Shown: positions 1-7,902 of the stretch, piece by piece
Numbering within the stretch: the first letter of the stretch is position 1
Layout of the letters: every line of letters begins with the position of its first letter
From: Spirosomataceae bacterium TFI 002
GTDB lineage: Bacteria; Bacteroidota; Bacteroidia; Cytophagales; Spirosomataceae
Reading direction: 5' to 3'
Assembly: GCA_900230115.1 (NCBI GenBank)
Contig: LT907983.1
Span: forward strand, 4,386,774-4,450,773
DNA length: 64,000 bases
Position numbers and translations under genes: made by a program
Notes under the pieces: model-generated
Told to the model about the DNA's origin: nothing
Seen by the model: only the letters and a program-made list of their open reading frames with translations
The model's database searches: none

Positions 1-666
1 ATTGGTTTACTTCAAGAAAGCGACTTTGATGACAATGGAGCAACAAGTGTTCCTGTATTGGGTACAACACCTCAAGCGGGTCAATACAAATTTGAAGACA
101 TCAGTGGCCCTAACGGAACTCCTGACGGCGTCATAGATGGGGCGGATAGAACCATTATTGGAAATTCGAATCCCGACTATATTTTTGGTTTCAACAATGA
201 TTTTATATATAAAAACTTCAGCTTAAGTGTATTTGTTCAAGGTGCCGTAGGAGGTGATTTGATGAATATTAATCAACTTTTTCTGGCTACAGGTAGAACT
301 TCCAATAATGTTTTTCAAGATTGGTATGATAACAGATGGACTCCTGAAAACCCTACAAATAATCCTTTATATGTTGATAGAGTAGACCAGCAATTTTTGC
401 AATCTAACTCTGCCATTATAGAAGATGGGTCTTATGTTAGATTAAAAAATGTAAGTCTTGGTTACAATATTCCAATGCAGAAGGTTAAGGGAATAAAATC
501 GGCGAGGCTTTACGCAACAGCAACGAACTTGCTAACTTTTACAAATTATTCTGGCTTTGATCCAGAAGTTAATATTCGTGGTGGCAATAACCTTGCTCAA
601 GGCGTAGATTTTGCTTCTTACCCAAGGTCTCAAACTTATACTTTAGGTGTAAATATTGGTTTGTAA
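1..666 (+). CDS. SusC-like TonB-dependent receptor, C-terminal part (5' end outside window)
   Basis: The frame is open from base 1 to the TAA at 664-666, so this is the last 221 residues of a much longer gene (SusC receptors are about 1000 residues). What remains is outer-membrane beta-barrel: alternating aromatic and polar strands, the SusC-typical stretch 'VRLKNVSLGYNIP', and a closing strand ending in 'TYTLGVNIGL', which resembles the C-terminal signal used for barrel insertion. A SusD gene starts 30 bp downstream, the invariant order in PULs. Inferred role: TonB-powered import of oligosaccharides bound by the SusD partner. Substrate cannot be read from this fragment; the neighbouring rhamnosidase and sulfatases suggest a sulfated rhamnose-rich glycan. 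There is no usable start in the window. Confidence 0.9.
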   Translation: MGLLQESDFDDNGATSVPVLGTTPQAGQYKFEDISGPNGTPDGVIDGADRTIIGNSNPDYIFGFNNDFIYKNFSLSVFVQGAVGGDLMNINQLFLATGRTSNNVFQDWYDNRWTPENPTNNPLYVDRVDQQFLQSNSAIIEDGSYVRLKNVSLGYNIPMQKVKGIKSARLYATATNLLTFTNYSGFDPEVNIRGGNNLAQGVDFASYPRSQTYTLGVNIGL

Positions 667-696
667 TAAAAGTCTAAATTTTTAAATAAGAAAAAA

Positions 697-2202
697 ATGA
701 AAAAAATAAAATATATATTTCTGCTTGCTGGGCTTGTAGCTTGTAATGATTTAGAGGAAAAGGTTTATTCAGAAATAAGCCCTTCAAACTTTTATCAAAA
801 TGCAGCTGAAGGAGAGGTTGCAGTGACCTCAATTTATAATTCCTTTAATAGAACTGTTAGTTTATTTGATTTTGGTCTAGCATCATTAGTTGTTATGCCC
901 TCGCCAAAAATGATAGCTAGAGTGCCTTGGAGAAGAATGTGGGGCAACTATACCACTAATGCAAGTGATGCGGTTTCTTTACCTCGTGTGTGGGATCCTT
1001 TATATCAAGGTATTTTTAGAGCAAATACTGTAATGAAAGAACTTGAAGGAAGGGATTTTGGAAATGAAATAGATGAAACAAAGCGGAAAGAATTAATTGT
1101 GGAAGCTAAATTCTTAAGGGCATGGGCCTTCTTTAATCTTGTACAACTTTTTGGTGATGTTCCACTGCCATTAACACCTACGACAACTGTAGAAGGGGCA
1201 CAATTACCTAGAACTCCGATAGCTGATGTTTACAAACAAATTATTCTAGATTTAAAGGATGCAGAAGCAGGATTACCGAAAGATAAAAGGGGTGAGGCAG
1301 AAAAAGGTAGACCTATTCAGGCTACAGCCAAATTTCTGCTCGCCAAAGTGTATTTAACGATGGCTGGTTTACCACTGCAAGACCAAACTACTATGGCTTT
1401 AGCACAAACTAAATTACAAGAAGTAATAAGTTTAGAGGGTTCTGCTCAAGGGTATTCGCTTTTAACAAGTTATGAGGACGCGGTAAGGATTGATAATAAT
1501 GATGAACGTATATTTGCCATGCAACAAACGCAGTCATCTGCAGATCAAGGTACGGCGTTTGGTCATGTATGGGGTGCACGTAATAGGTTTGATCCATCTT
1601 TAGGCATTGGGCAATTTCATGGAGGTTACAGCAAAGCCTTTTACGACTCTTTTGATTCAACAGACCTTAGAAGGGATGTGACTATGGTTTATCAATATGT
1701 TGATAACCAAGGAAACTTGCTTACGTATGATTCTGGGCCTAGCTATAATCCTCGATGGGGTATTTTCCAAAACAAGTATGTAGATTTTGATCAATCTTGC
1801 TGTGATGGTGATCCGGATATGATCATATATAGATACTCGGATGCATTATTAATGGCAGCTGAAATAGAGAATAGTTTAAAAGGTCCAACCGCAACCGCTT
1901 ATGGTTATTTGAATAGAGTTCGAGCTAGAGCATCAGCCTCTGTTGCCCCTGCAGGAATGTCAAAATTGCAGTTTGCCGACTATATTTATGAAGAACGTTT
2001 TAAAGAGCTTTCTTTTGAGTTTCAAGAAGTGTATGACATTAGAAGGTTAGGTAAAGTACAAGAAGCTTTATCGCAACATCCTGAAAACATTACTTTCCAG
2101 CCAACAAATACGGCATATAGTCCAAACTTTAACTTATGGCCATTACCAATAAGCGAAGTTCAATCCAATCCAAATATTCAATCAAACAACCCTGGTTGGT
2201 AA
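697..2202 (+). CDS. SusD/RagB-family glycan-binding outer-membrane lipoprotein
   Basis: 501 residues, normal for SusD. The N-terminus has a short signal sequence ending in a lipobox, 'LVAC', so Cys16 should be lipidated and the protein surface-exposed. The TPR-like core is typical: 'VEAKFLRAWAFFNLVQLFGDVPL' around residues 136-158 is the SusD hallmark helix, and the C-terminal RagB/SusD part contains 'YRYSDALLMAAEIEN' and 'ERFKELSFEFQEVYDIRRLG'. It ends 'LWPLPISEVQSNPNIQSNNPGW', a very common SusD ending. Family role: lid of the SusC transporter that captures oligosaccharide. It sits 30 bp after susC and is followed by a hairpin terminator, so the susCD pair is probably one transcript. Binding specificity is not visible. 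Confidence 0.95.
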   Translation: MKKIKYIFLLAGLVACNDLEEKVYSEISPSNFYQNAAEGEVAVTSIYNSFNRTVSLFDFGLASLVVMPSPKMIARVPWRRMWGNYTTNASDAVSLPRVWDPLYQGIFRANTVMKELEGRDFGNEIDETKRKELIVEAKFLRAWAFFNLVQLFGDVPLPLTPTTTVEGAQLPRTPIADVYKQIILDLKDAEAGLPKDKRGEAEKGRPIQATAKFLLAKVYLTMAGLPLQDQTTMALAQTKLQEVISLEGSAQGYSLLTSYEDAVRIDNNDERIFAMQQTQSSADQGTAFGHVWGARNRFDPSLGIGQFHGGYSKAFYDSFDSTDLRRDVTMVYQYVDNQGNLLTYDSGPSYNPRWGIFQNKYVDFDQSCCDGDPDMIIYRYSDALLMAAEIENSLKGPTATAYGYLNRVRARASASVAPAGMSKLQFADYIYEERFKELSFEFQEVYDIRRLGKVQEALSQHPENITFQPTNTAYSPNFNLWPLPISEVQSNPNIQSNNPGW

Positions 2203-2221
2203 AATATATTTGAAAACTCAC

Positions 2222-2257
2222 AAAAAGGGCTACCTTATAAGGGTGGCCTTTTTTATT
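2222..2257 (+). terminator. Rho-independent terminator after susCD
   Basis: A stem pairs AAAAAGGGCTACC with GGGTGGCCTTTTT around a TTATAA loop, followed by a T-rich tail, 20 bp after the SusD stop. It separates susCD from the rhamnosidase gene at 2274. Confidence 0.75.
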
Positions 2258-2273
2258 AACTTCAACTACACCA

Positions 2274-5039
2274 ATGAAACTTAAATTTATATTTTTCCTG
2301 ATTTCAATATTTATTTTGGGTAACGCTTATTCCCAAAAAAAGGAGTCTGTGCTTCTTAAAATTGATAAGCTAAGAGTAGAATACCATGATAACCCCGAAG
2401 GTTTAGATGTCTTGAAACCCCGATTTAGTTATATTTTAACTGGGGATGGTAGAAACAGATCGCAATCGGCGTTCAAAATCTTAGTCTCTTCTTCCCTTGA
2501 ACAATTGAAAGAGAATATAGGGGATATATGGGATAGTGGAAAAGTAAATTCTAATAGTACTAATCAAATCGAATTTGATGGAGCTCCACTTGAATCAAAA
2601 ACAACATACTATTGGAAAGTAAAAATATGGGACGAATCAGGCCTAGAGTCAAAATGGAGTTCAGTGGAACATTGGTCTATGGGATTGCTAAAGTTTTCCG
2701 ATTGGAAAGGCCTCTTTATAGGCCATGATGTTGGTTATGATAAAACCGACAAGTATGAAAGCCTGTACCTCCCACCCGCGAGATATCTGCGGAAATCTTT
2801 TAATACAAACAAAAAAGTAAAAAAAGCCACTGCCTATACTACTGCATTGGGTCTTTATGAATTGCGAATTAATGGTAAAAAAGTTGGAGATGCTAATTTT
2901 TTACCGGGATGGACGGATTATAACAAACGCTTGTATTATCAGACTTTCGATATCACTAATAGGTTGCAACAAGGAGAAAACGTAATTGGAGCCGTAATAG
3001 CCGATGGCTGGTACGCTGGTTATGTCGGTTATGCCCTTTTGGTTCGACTCGATAAGGTCAGAGAGTTCTATGGGGTCAATCCTTCTTTTATGGGTCAAAT
3101 ACATATCGAATACGAAGATGGTAGCTCGGAGATTATCGCAACAGATACTTCTTGGAAAACGAATCAAGGCCCTACACTCGAAGCTGATATTTTAATGGGT
3201 GAAACCTATGATGCTAGGTTAGAAAATGCAGGTTGGGATTCCAAAGGGTATGATGAAAGAGCTTGGAATGCTCCTAAAGTTTATACTTACCCTAATGGAA
3301 AGTTAGAACCGCATCCAGGTTCATTGATTAAAAATACTGAGCGAATACGCCCACTTAGAATTACAGAACCAAAATCTGGCACCTATGTTTTTGATCTAGG
3401 CAAGAACGTTGCAGGCATAGCAGAACTCATGGTAAAAGGGCCTAAAGGGACTAAAGTGCAACTTCGTTTTGGAGAAATTCTAAAAAAAGATGGTAATATT
3501 CAGACGGAAAATCTCCGTTTGGCTCGTGCCACAGATACATATATTTTAAAGGGGGATGGAGTAGAAATTTGGAAACCTAAATTTACTTATCATGGGTTTC
3601 AATATGTGGAGGTTACTGGATTTCCAGGAAAGCCAACATTAGATGCTATTACTGGAATAGTTTTAAGCTCTATTGAGATGGATGCAAGCACATTCAGTTC
3701 ATCTAATCCAATGAATAACACGCTCTTCGAAAATATAAAGACCACACAAAGTGCTAATTTTTTCGAAATACCTACGGATTGTCCACAACGTGATGAACGA
3801 TTAGGATGGACTGGCGATGCTCAGACCTACATGCGTTCGGCTACTTACAATTCTGATGTTGCTCCTTTTATGACTAAGTTTTTGGTGGACCTGGATGACG
3901 CACAGCGGTGGTATGGAGCTTATCCTAACTTTGCACCTTTTCCTTATTCACGACCAAATCAATATGCTCCGGCTTGGATGGATGCTGGTATTATTATTCC
4001 GTATAACATGTATAGAGTTTATAATGATACCAGAGTTTTGGAATACATGTATGAGGGTATGGAGAAATTTATGGAGTTTCAGGAAGACGCGAGTACAGAT
4101 TTTATTAGACCTGGTGGTGGTAATAATTGGGGTGACTGGTTATCTGTAAATGAAGTCACAAGTCATGACTATATTGGAGCGTCATTTTATGGATACGATG
4201 CCAAATTAATGGCCGAAATGGCAGAGGCTTTAGGTAAAAACGAGGATGCCAAAAAGTATCGTGACTTATTTAAAAATATAAAAAATGCGTTTCAAAAGAA
4301 GTACATATTAGCAAATGGCAATACAACTGAAGATACGCAAACCACCTATGCTCTAGCTTTATATTTTGATTTGTTTCCAAAGGATTTAGCAGAAAAAGGA
4401 GCGGCACGCTTAGCTAAGAAAATAGAAGATAACGGTTTTAAATTTTCAACAGGTTTCTTAGGCACAAAACATGTCATGTTGGCCTTATCTAAATATGGTT
4501 ACAACGATCTCGCATATAAAATCTATCAACAGACCGAATATCCTAGTTGGGGCTATTCTGTAGAAAATGGAAGTACTTCTATATGGGAACGTTGGAATAG
4601 TTATACCAAAGATGATGCTGAAAATTCTGATTTGAATGCCAAAATGAACTCATTTAGCCACTATGCCTTCGGATCTGTCGCTGAATGGATGTTCCTACAT
4701 GCCGTTGGAATAGATACACAAGACTCTGGCTACAGAAACATTGTAATTAAACCTGCTATTAGCAAAGAAATGGGCTTTGTGAAGGGAAGCTATAATAGTA
4801 TAAATGGTGTTATAGCATCTGGCTGGAACTGGGAAACCGAAAAACTTTTAATAGACGTTAAAATACCAATAAATACTAGGGCGAAAATTCATATCCCTAC
4901 TACAAAAGTTTCTAATATTTATGAAAGTAATAAACCTATAATTGAAATTTCGTCTATTAAACTAATGGAATCTAATGAAACCGAAACTATACTTGAAGTA
5001 GGTTCTGGTTCGTACTCATTTAAAATCGGATTTAAGTAA
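2274..5039 (+). CDS. Secreted alpha-L-rhamnosidase, glycoside hydrolase family 78
   Basis: 921 residues with a Sec signal (cleavage expected after 'GNAYSQ', residue about 21). Domain order matches GH78: N-terminal fibronectin-like and carbohydrate-binding beta domains (about 25-380), a (alpha/alpha)6 barrel (about 470-830) and a C-terminal beta domain. The family signature 'DCPQRDERLGWTGDAQ' gives Glu508 in 'RDER' as the likely general acid. 'TSIWERW' gives Glu772 as the likely second catalytic residue. It releases terminal alpha-L-rhamnose by inversion. Placement after susCD and in a locus with a full rhamnose pathway supports rhamnose as the sugar freed. No lipobox is seen, so a periplasmic site is likely. 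Whether it acts on sulfated or unsaturated-uronate-capped oligomers cannot be told. Confidence 0.95.
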   Translation: MKLKFIFFLISIFILGNAYSQKKESVLLKIDKLRVEYHDNPEGLDVLKPRFSYILTGDGRNRSQSAFKILVSSSLEQLKENIGDIWDSGKVNSNSTNQIEFDGAPLESKTTYYWKVKIWDESGLESKWSSVEHWSMGLLKFSDWKGLFIGHDVGYDKTDKYESLYLPPARYLRKSFNTNKKVKKATAYTTALGLYELRINGKKVGDANFLPGWTDYNKRLYYQTFDITNRLQQGENVIGAVIADGWYAGYVGYALLVRLDKVREFYGVNPSFMGQIHIEYEDGSSEIIATDTSWKTNQGPTLEADILMGETYDARLENAGWDSKGYDERAWNAPKVYTYPNGKLEPHPGSLIKNTERIRPLRITEPKSGTYVFDLGKNVAGIAELMVKGPKGTKVQLRFGEILKKDGNIQTENLRLARATDTYILKGDGVEIWKPKFTYHGFQYVEVTGFPGKPTLDAITGIVLSSIEMDASTFSSSNPMNNTLFENIKTTQSANFFEIPTDCPQRDERLGWTGDAQTYMRSATYNSDVAPFMTKFLVDLDDAQRWYGAYPNFAPFPYSRPNQYAPAWMDAGIIIPYNMYRVYNDTRVLEYMYEGMEKFMEFQEDASTDFIRPGGGNNWGDWLSVNEVTSHDYIGASFYGYDAKLMAEMAEALGKNEDAKKYRDLFKNIKNAFQKKYILANGNTTEDTQTTYALALYFDLFPKDLAEKGAARLAKKIEDNGFKFSTGFLGTKHVMLALSKYGYNDLAYKIYQQTEYPSWGYSVENGSTSIWERWNSYTKDDAENSDLNAKMNSFSHYAFGSVAEWMFLHAVGIDTQDSGYRNIVIKPAISKEMGFVKGSYNSINGVIASGWNWETEKLLIDVKIPINTRAKIHIPTTKVSNIYESNKPIIEISSIKLMESNETETILEVGSGSYSFKIGFK

Positions 5040-5048
5040 ATTCGATAT

Positions 5049-5213
5049 GTAAACTTACTTTAGTTAAGACTAATTTAAAAATAGTCATCTTTCAAAGGCT
5101 TTGGGCCTCCCCCCCCCAAAAAAAAAGCCTTTGAAACTCTTGGTCATTCTCTCTTGGACTTTGATTTTCTTAAGGACTTATGGCAAGAAAATTAGAATAA
5201 TTTTCTTGCCATT
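5049..5213 (+). repeat. IS-end-like repeat, copy A (inverted relative to copy B at 9541-9697)
   Basis: Read forward from 5049 it begins GTAAACTTACTTTAGTTAAG and ends in a hairpin, GGCAAGAAAATT / AATTTTCTTGCC (5182-5210). Copy B, read on the minus strand from 9697, begins GTAAACTTTCTTTTGTTAGG and ends in a nearly identical hairpin. Landmarks in between also match in order (GACTAATT, GCCTCC, GGACTTTG, TTAAG). In copy A the hairpin overlaps the 3' end of the dead transposase at 5178-5725, so the repeat is probably the downstream end of that insertion sequence. Confidence 0.6.
5090..5136. other. Hairpin with C9-A9 homopolymer loop
   Basis: Perfect 10-bp arms TTTCAAAGGC and GCCTTTGAAA flank a loop with GGG, nine C and nine A in a row (5109-5126). 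It lies 50 bp after the rhamnosidase stop but has no T tract on the plus strand. It sits inside repeat copy A, so it may belong to the IS end. Homopolymer length here is a possible sequencing weak point. Confidence 0.5.
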
Positions 5214-5725
5214 TTCTTCGAGAATATTAAATCGGGCTAAACTTGTAAAAAGATAGACGTCGAAAGTATCTTCTCTAAAAGTTCTGTTGAACCTTTCACC
5301 AAAACCATTTTGCATAGGTTTTTATGACACATATAATACACGGGAATTATTTCATTCATTTTAACCGAATCATTATTGGTTTTCGAAATGAATTCTGGAC
5401 CATTGTCTGATCGAATAAACCTAGGAGAGCCTTTTTGTCCATAGCGATAATTAAAGCTTGTACTAGCCTTATTGCAGGGAAAGATACGAGGCTTCCCATA
5501 TACACAGATATCCTATTAATTATGGTCAAGCATTATATTCAAAACTCTAAAGTTCTGCCATCTATCAAACTATCGCTCATGAAGTCCCTGCCTGCTGACA
5601 GGTCGGCATACGCCATACTTCATTAAGCTTATCTGGAACTATCAAGCGTTTACGAAGCTCGTTTGGCAGCCGTCTGCGTTGTTTTTGACGCCCTACCATC
5701 CTTTCTCTCAGTAAACTTACTATTC
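5178..5725 (-). pseudogene. Degenerate IS3-family transposase (OrfB, DDE integrase), broken
   Basis: Reading the minus strand in all three frames recovers the IS3 OrfB order. First comes a basic run, 'QKQRRRLPNELRKRL', then 'DKLNEVWRM'. Next are 'FMSDSLIDGRTL' (normally following 'VWSMD' directly), 'RSDNGPEFIS' with the second catalytic Asp, and 'MQNGFGERFNRTFREDTFD' with the region of the catalytic Glu. The end is 'FNILEENGKK' and TAA at 5178-5180. Frames change at least three times and there are internal stops, so it cannot encode an active enzyme. The wording resembles the IS407-type branch of IS3 (from memory). One break is caused by a 20-bp palindromic insertion at 5587-5606. The 5' portion with OrfA is missing; 5726-5801 shows nothing recognisable. 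Confidence 0.8.
5587..5606. repeat. 20-bp palindromic insertion inside the dead transposase
   Basis: CCTGCCTG-CTGA-CAGGTCGG forms a GC-rich hairpin (one mismatch, one wobble). It sits exactly between the codons for the conserved 'VW-M' and 'DFMSD' of the transposase: removing 20 nt restores ATG-GAC-TTC-ATG. It is far more GC-rich than its surroundings. Confidence 0.55.
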
Positions 5726-5801
5726 TTCATATCAGCTTAAATATAACGTATTTTTTAACTGTCTTAAAATATCGTAAGTCTACAGTTAGTATTAAAAGTA
5801 T

Positions 5802-6125
5802 CTAAATTTTAACCTCGCTAATCTGAAAAATCGGTTCCACATTCGTGTAATTTTTAATGTCCTCCATAATCTCTTCTAAATGGGGTTGAAAGGCCTCATG
5901 CATTTCATCTGCAGAATTAAAATACAAGTGACCCATGGCCATAAAAGCACTTTCAGAACCTCTTTCAAAGCTGCTTATGCCTTGTTCAACCGCTGAGTGT
6001 TTCAAGAAATCGCCCAATAATCGAGCTACCATTGGCGTATGCACATTACAATAGTAATCGATATCAAAACGACTTCCCGCTTTTTTAGGATAAAGTGCAC
6101 TTAGTTTAATCATTCCTTTTTTCAT
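5802..6125 (-). CDS. EthD-family small protein
   Basis: 107 residues from the ATG at 6125 ('MKKGMIKLSALYPKK'). A start at 6113 ('MIKLSALYP') is equally plausible. The frame stays open further upstream but that extension has no family features. The EthD pattern is visible: 'MIKLSALYPKKAGSRFDIDYY', then 'HTPMV', 'GHLYFNSADEMHEAF' and a C-terminal 'YTNVEPIFQISEVKI'. EthD proteins are small ferredoxin-like dimers of mostly unknown activity; some are linked to ether or polyketide oxidation. Here it lies downstream of two sulfatases on the same strand, possibly at the end of their transcript, between IS-end repeats. A direct role in glycan use is not supported by sequence and it could be a passenger. 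Confidence 0.75.
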   Translation of the reverse strand: MKKGMIKLSALYPKKAGSRFDIDYYCNVHTPMVARLLGDFLKHSAVEQGISSFERGSESAFMAMGHLYFNSADEMHEAFQPHLEEIMEDIKNYTNVEPIFQISEVKI

Positions 6126-6372
6126 ATCTATAGTATTAGTTAATTTTTGATTTTTCTCGTAAAACATATAGCTAATTATTCGCCTTTTTTCTGCCCCTTT
6201 CATACCATTGTCAGCCAATTAATACTAGATTCTGCAATAAGTAATATTACTCTTCTTTTAGCATAATAATTATATAAGTGACTCCTTAAATGCCTGAAAC
6301 TTCTTTGTGTCTAAAATGTAAAGCACTATTTCTGGTTTCTAGTTTTTTTAATTACGTCAATTCCTATTTTTT

Positions 6373-6480
6373 TCATTTAGGAACAGGACCGTTAGGATTT
6401 GGGATGGGAAATAGGCCCTCGGTTTCTTTGACTAACTCATCCATTCGACTCATCATCATTTTTGCATTTTTTAAATTGAT
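6373..6480 (-). pseudogene. Out-of-frame C-terminal tail of the adjoining sulfatase
   Basis: The sulfatase reading frame stops at 6471. One nucleotide out of phase, the same strand continues with 'INLKNAKMMMSRMDELVKET', then 'EGLFPIPNPNGPVPK' and TGA at 6373-6375. This is exactly the kind of ending S1 sulfatases have after 'DDMGETTNL'. A single-base indel near 6478-6486, in a TTATTTTCATC context, explains the break. It may be real or a sequencing error. Confidence 0.75.
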
Positions 6481-7805
6481 GAAAATAAGTTTGTCGTTTC
6501 GCCCATGTCATCTGCAAGGTTGTACAGTTCATATAGATGGCTTTGATCTGGATTGTAGTGATACCACTTAATGAGCTTCCAGTCGCCTTGGCGTAGGGAA
6601 GTAGAAGGGCGATTATGAGGGTAGTGACAGAATATTTCATTGCGTATTGCAATTCCATCTTCCAGAATAGGTTTCATACTTAGCCCATCAAATTGAAGCT
6701 CATGAGGCATTTCCCAACCTAGCATATCTGCAAAAGTTGGAAAGAAATCTGTAGACTGTTGTAGGTCATTGCTTATACTTCCTGGCTGTACTTTACCAGG
6801 CCATATAACAATTAACGGAACACGGGTTCCTCCCTCATAAATGGATCCTTTTCCATTGCGTAATGGGTCTGCACTAGAGACCGGCACTTCATGAAATTCC
6901 TCTGGCATGTGTTGTGCATTTGAATTAATGTAAGGGCCATTATCTCCTACAAAAACAATAACCGTATTATCTAGAATATCTGCATCGTCGAGAGCTTTAA
7001 CCAACCGACCTACCACTTCGTCTAGCGTTTCCAACATGCCTGCATAGACTGGGTTTTGCTGTGGTGCAGCTGGATCTACTTTAGCTCTATATTTATCAAT
7101 CTGATTTTCCTTGGCCTGCCAGGGAGCATGAACCTCCCATGCCCAATAATTGAGAAAAAAGGGTTCGTTCTTGTGCTCATGAATATACTTTACCGCTTCA
7201 TCGCACATCAAATCTTCTAGGTTATCGCCAGGCTTTCCGTGGCTATCATAGATAGGAAACGGGTAAAAGAAGCCACCTGCCAAAGGGCTGGGTTCTGGTG
7301 AATGGGGTATATCCAAATCGAAACCGTGCTCTAAAGGGCTGTATGGTACAGGGCCTAGGTGCCATTTTCCTATATGTGTAGTAGCATAACCATTGTCTTT
7401 GAATGCTTCACTCATGGTGTAGTATTCAGTTTTGAAACGAGTAATGGATATTGCATCCAAGGTTTTTTTGTTGGGCGGAGCTGACTTAGCAAGTTGCTTG
7501 TCTAGAACCAGTTTATTCATGTGGCAATGTGGCAGTGTGATTCCAATCCGAGAAGGATACAATCCTGTAAGTATGCTTGCTCGAGTTGGGGAACACAAAG
7601 GATTCGCAGAATAGGCCTGTGTAAACACCATCCCTTTTTTAGCAAGAGCATCAATGTTCGGTGTTTCATGAAATTTGCTTCCATAAATGGACAAATCATT
7701 TACTCCAAGATCATCCGCAAGAATAAAGACGACATTTGGTTGCTTTTGTGCGTGAAGGGACACGAAAATGAAGTTTAACAGAATGACAATACATACTTTT
7801 TTCAT
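6471..7805 (-). CDS. S1 sulfatase, C-terminus frameshifted
   Basis: 444 residues with a signal peptide (MKK...FVSLHAQ) and no lipobox. The sulfatase fold is clear: 'PNVVFILADDLG' (metal-binding Asp pair, residues 31-32) and 'CSPTRASILTGLYPSRIG' with Cys71, which is converted to formylglycine. Also present are 'HIGKWHLG', a central 'VFVGDNGPY' (second metal site) and 'KGSIYEGGTRVPLIVIWPG'. It removes sulfate esters from a sugar, probably in the periplasm. The product stops early after 'DDMGETTNLFSSI'; the missing 35 or so residues are intact in another frame. All catalytic residues precede the break, so activity may survive. It probably shares a transcript with the sulfatase upstream (91 bp gap). 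The S1 subfamily and sulfate position are not assigned. Confidence 0.9.
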   Translation of the reverse strand: MKKVCIVILLNFIFVSLHAQKQPNVVFILADDLGVNDLSIYGSKFHETPNIDALAKKGMVFTQAYSANPLCSPTRASILTGLYPSRIGITLPHCHMNKLVLDKQLAKSAPPNKKTLDAISITRFKTEYYTMSEAFKDNGYATTHIGKWHLGPVPYSPLEHGFDLDIPHSPEPSPLAGGFFYPFPIYDSHGKPGDNLEDLMCDEAVKYIHEHKNEPFFLNYWAWEVHAPWQAKENQIDKYRAKVDPAAPQQNPVYAGMLETLDEVVGRLVKALDDADILDNTVIVFVGDNGPYINSNAQHMPEEFHEVPVSSADPLRNGKGSIYEGGTRVPLIVIWPGKVQPGSISNDLQQSTDFFPTFADMLGWEMPHELQFDGLSMKPILEDGIAIRNEIFCHYPHNRPSTSLRQGDWKLIKWYHYNPDQSHLYELYNLADDMGETTNLFSSI

Positions 7806-7880
7806 TATATAGTTTTTAGTACTAAATCAATCTTTTGGTCAAAGTATACTTTCGTGATTATACTTGATAAGCGAGTTAGA

Positions 7881-7902
7881 AGATGACTAGGATAAGTCAT
7901 CT
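7881..7902 (-). other. Hairpin overlapping a sulfatase stop codon
   Basis: AGATGACT and AGTCATCT form a perfect 8-bp stem around a 6-nt loop. The stop codon of the 7897-9360 gene lies in the stem. There is no clear T tract, so it may be an RNA-stability or weak termination element between the two sulfatase genes rather than a strong terminator. Confidence 0.45.

Noticed and set aside
5435..5626. Plus-strand 63-codon ORF
   Set aside because: It is antisense to the IS3 transposase remnant, which explains the sequence better.
6126..6218. Upstream extension of the EthD protein
   Set aside because: The extra 31 residues have no similarity to EthD starts; ATG at 6125 or 6113 fits the family.
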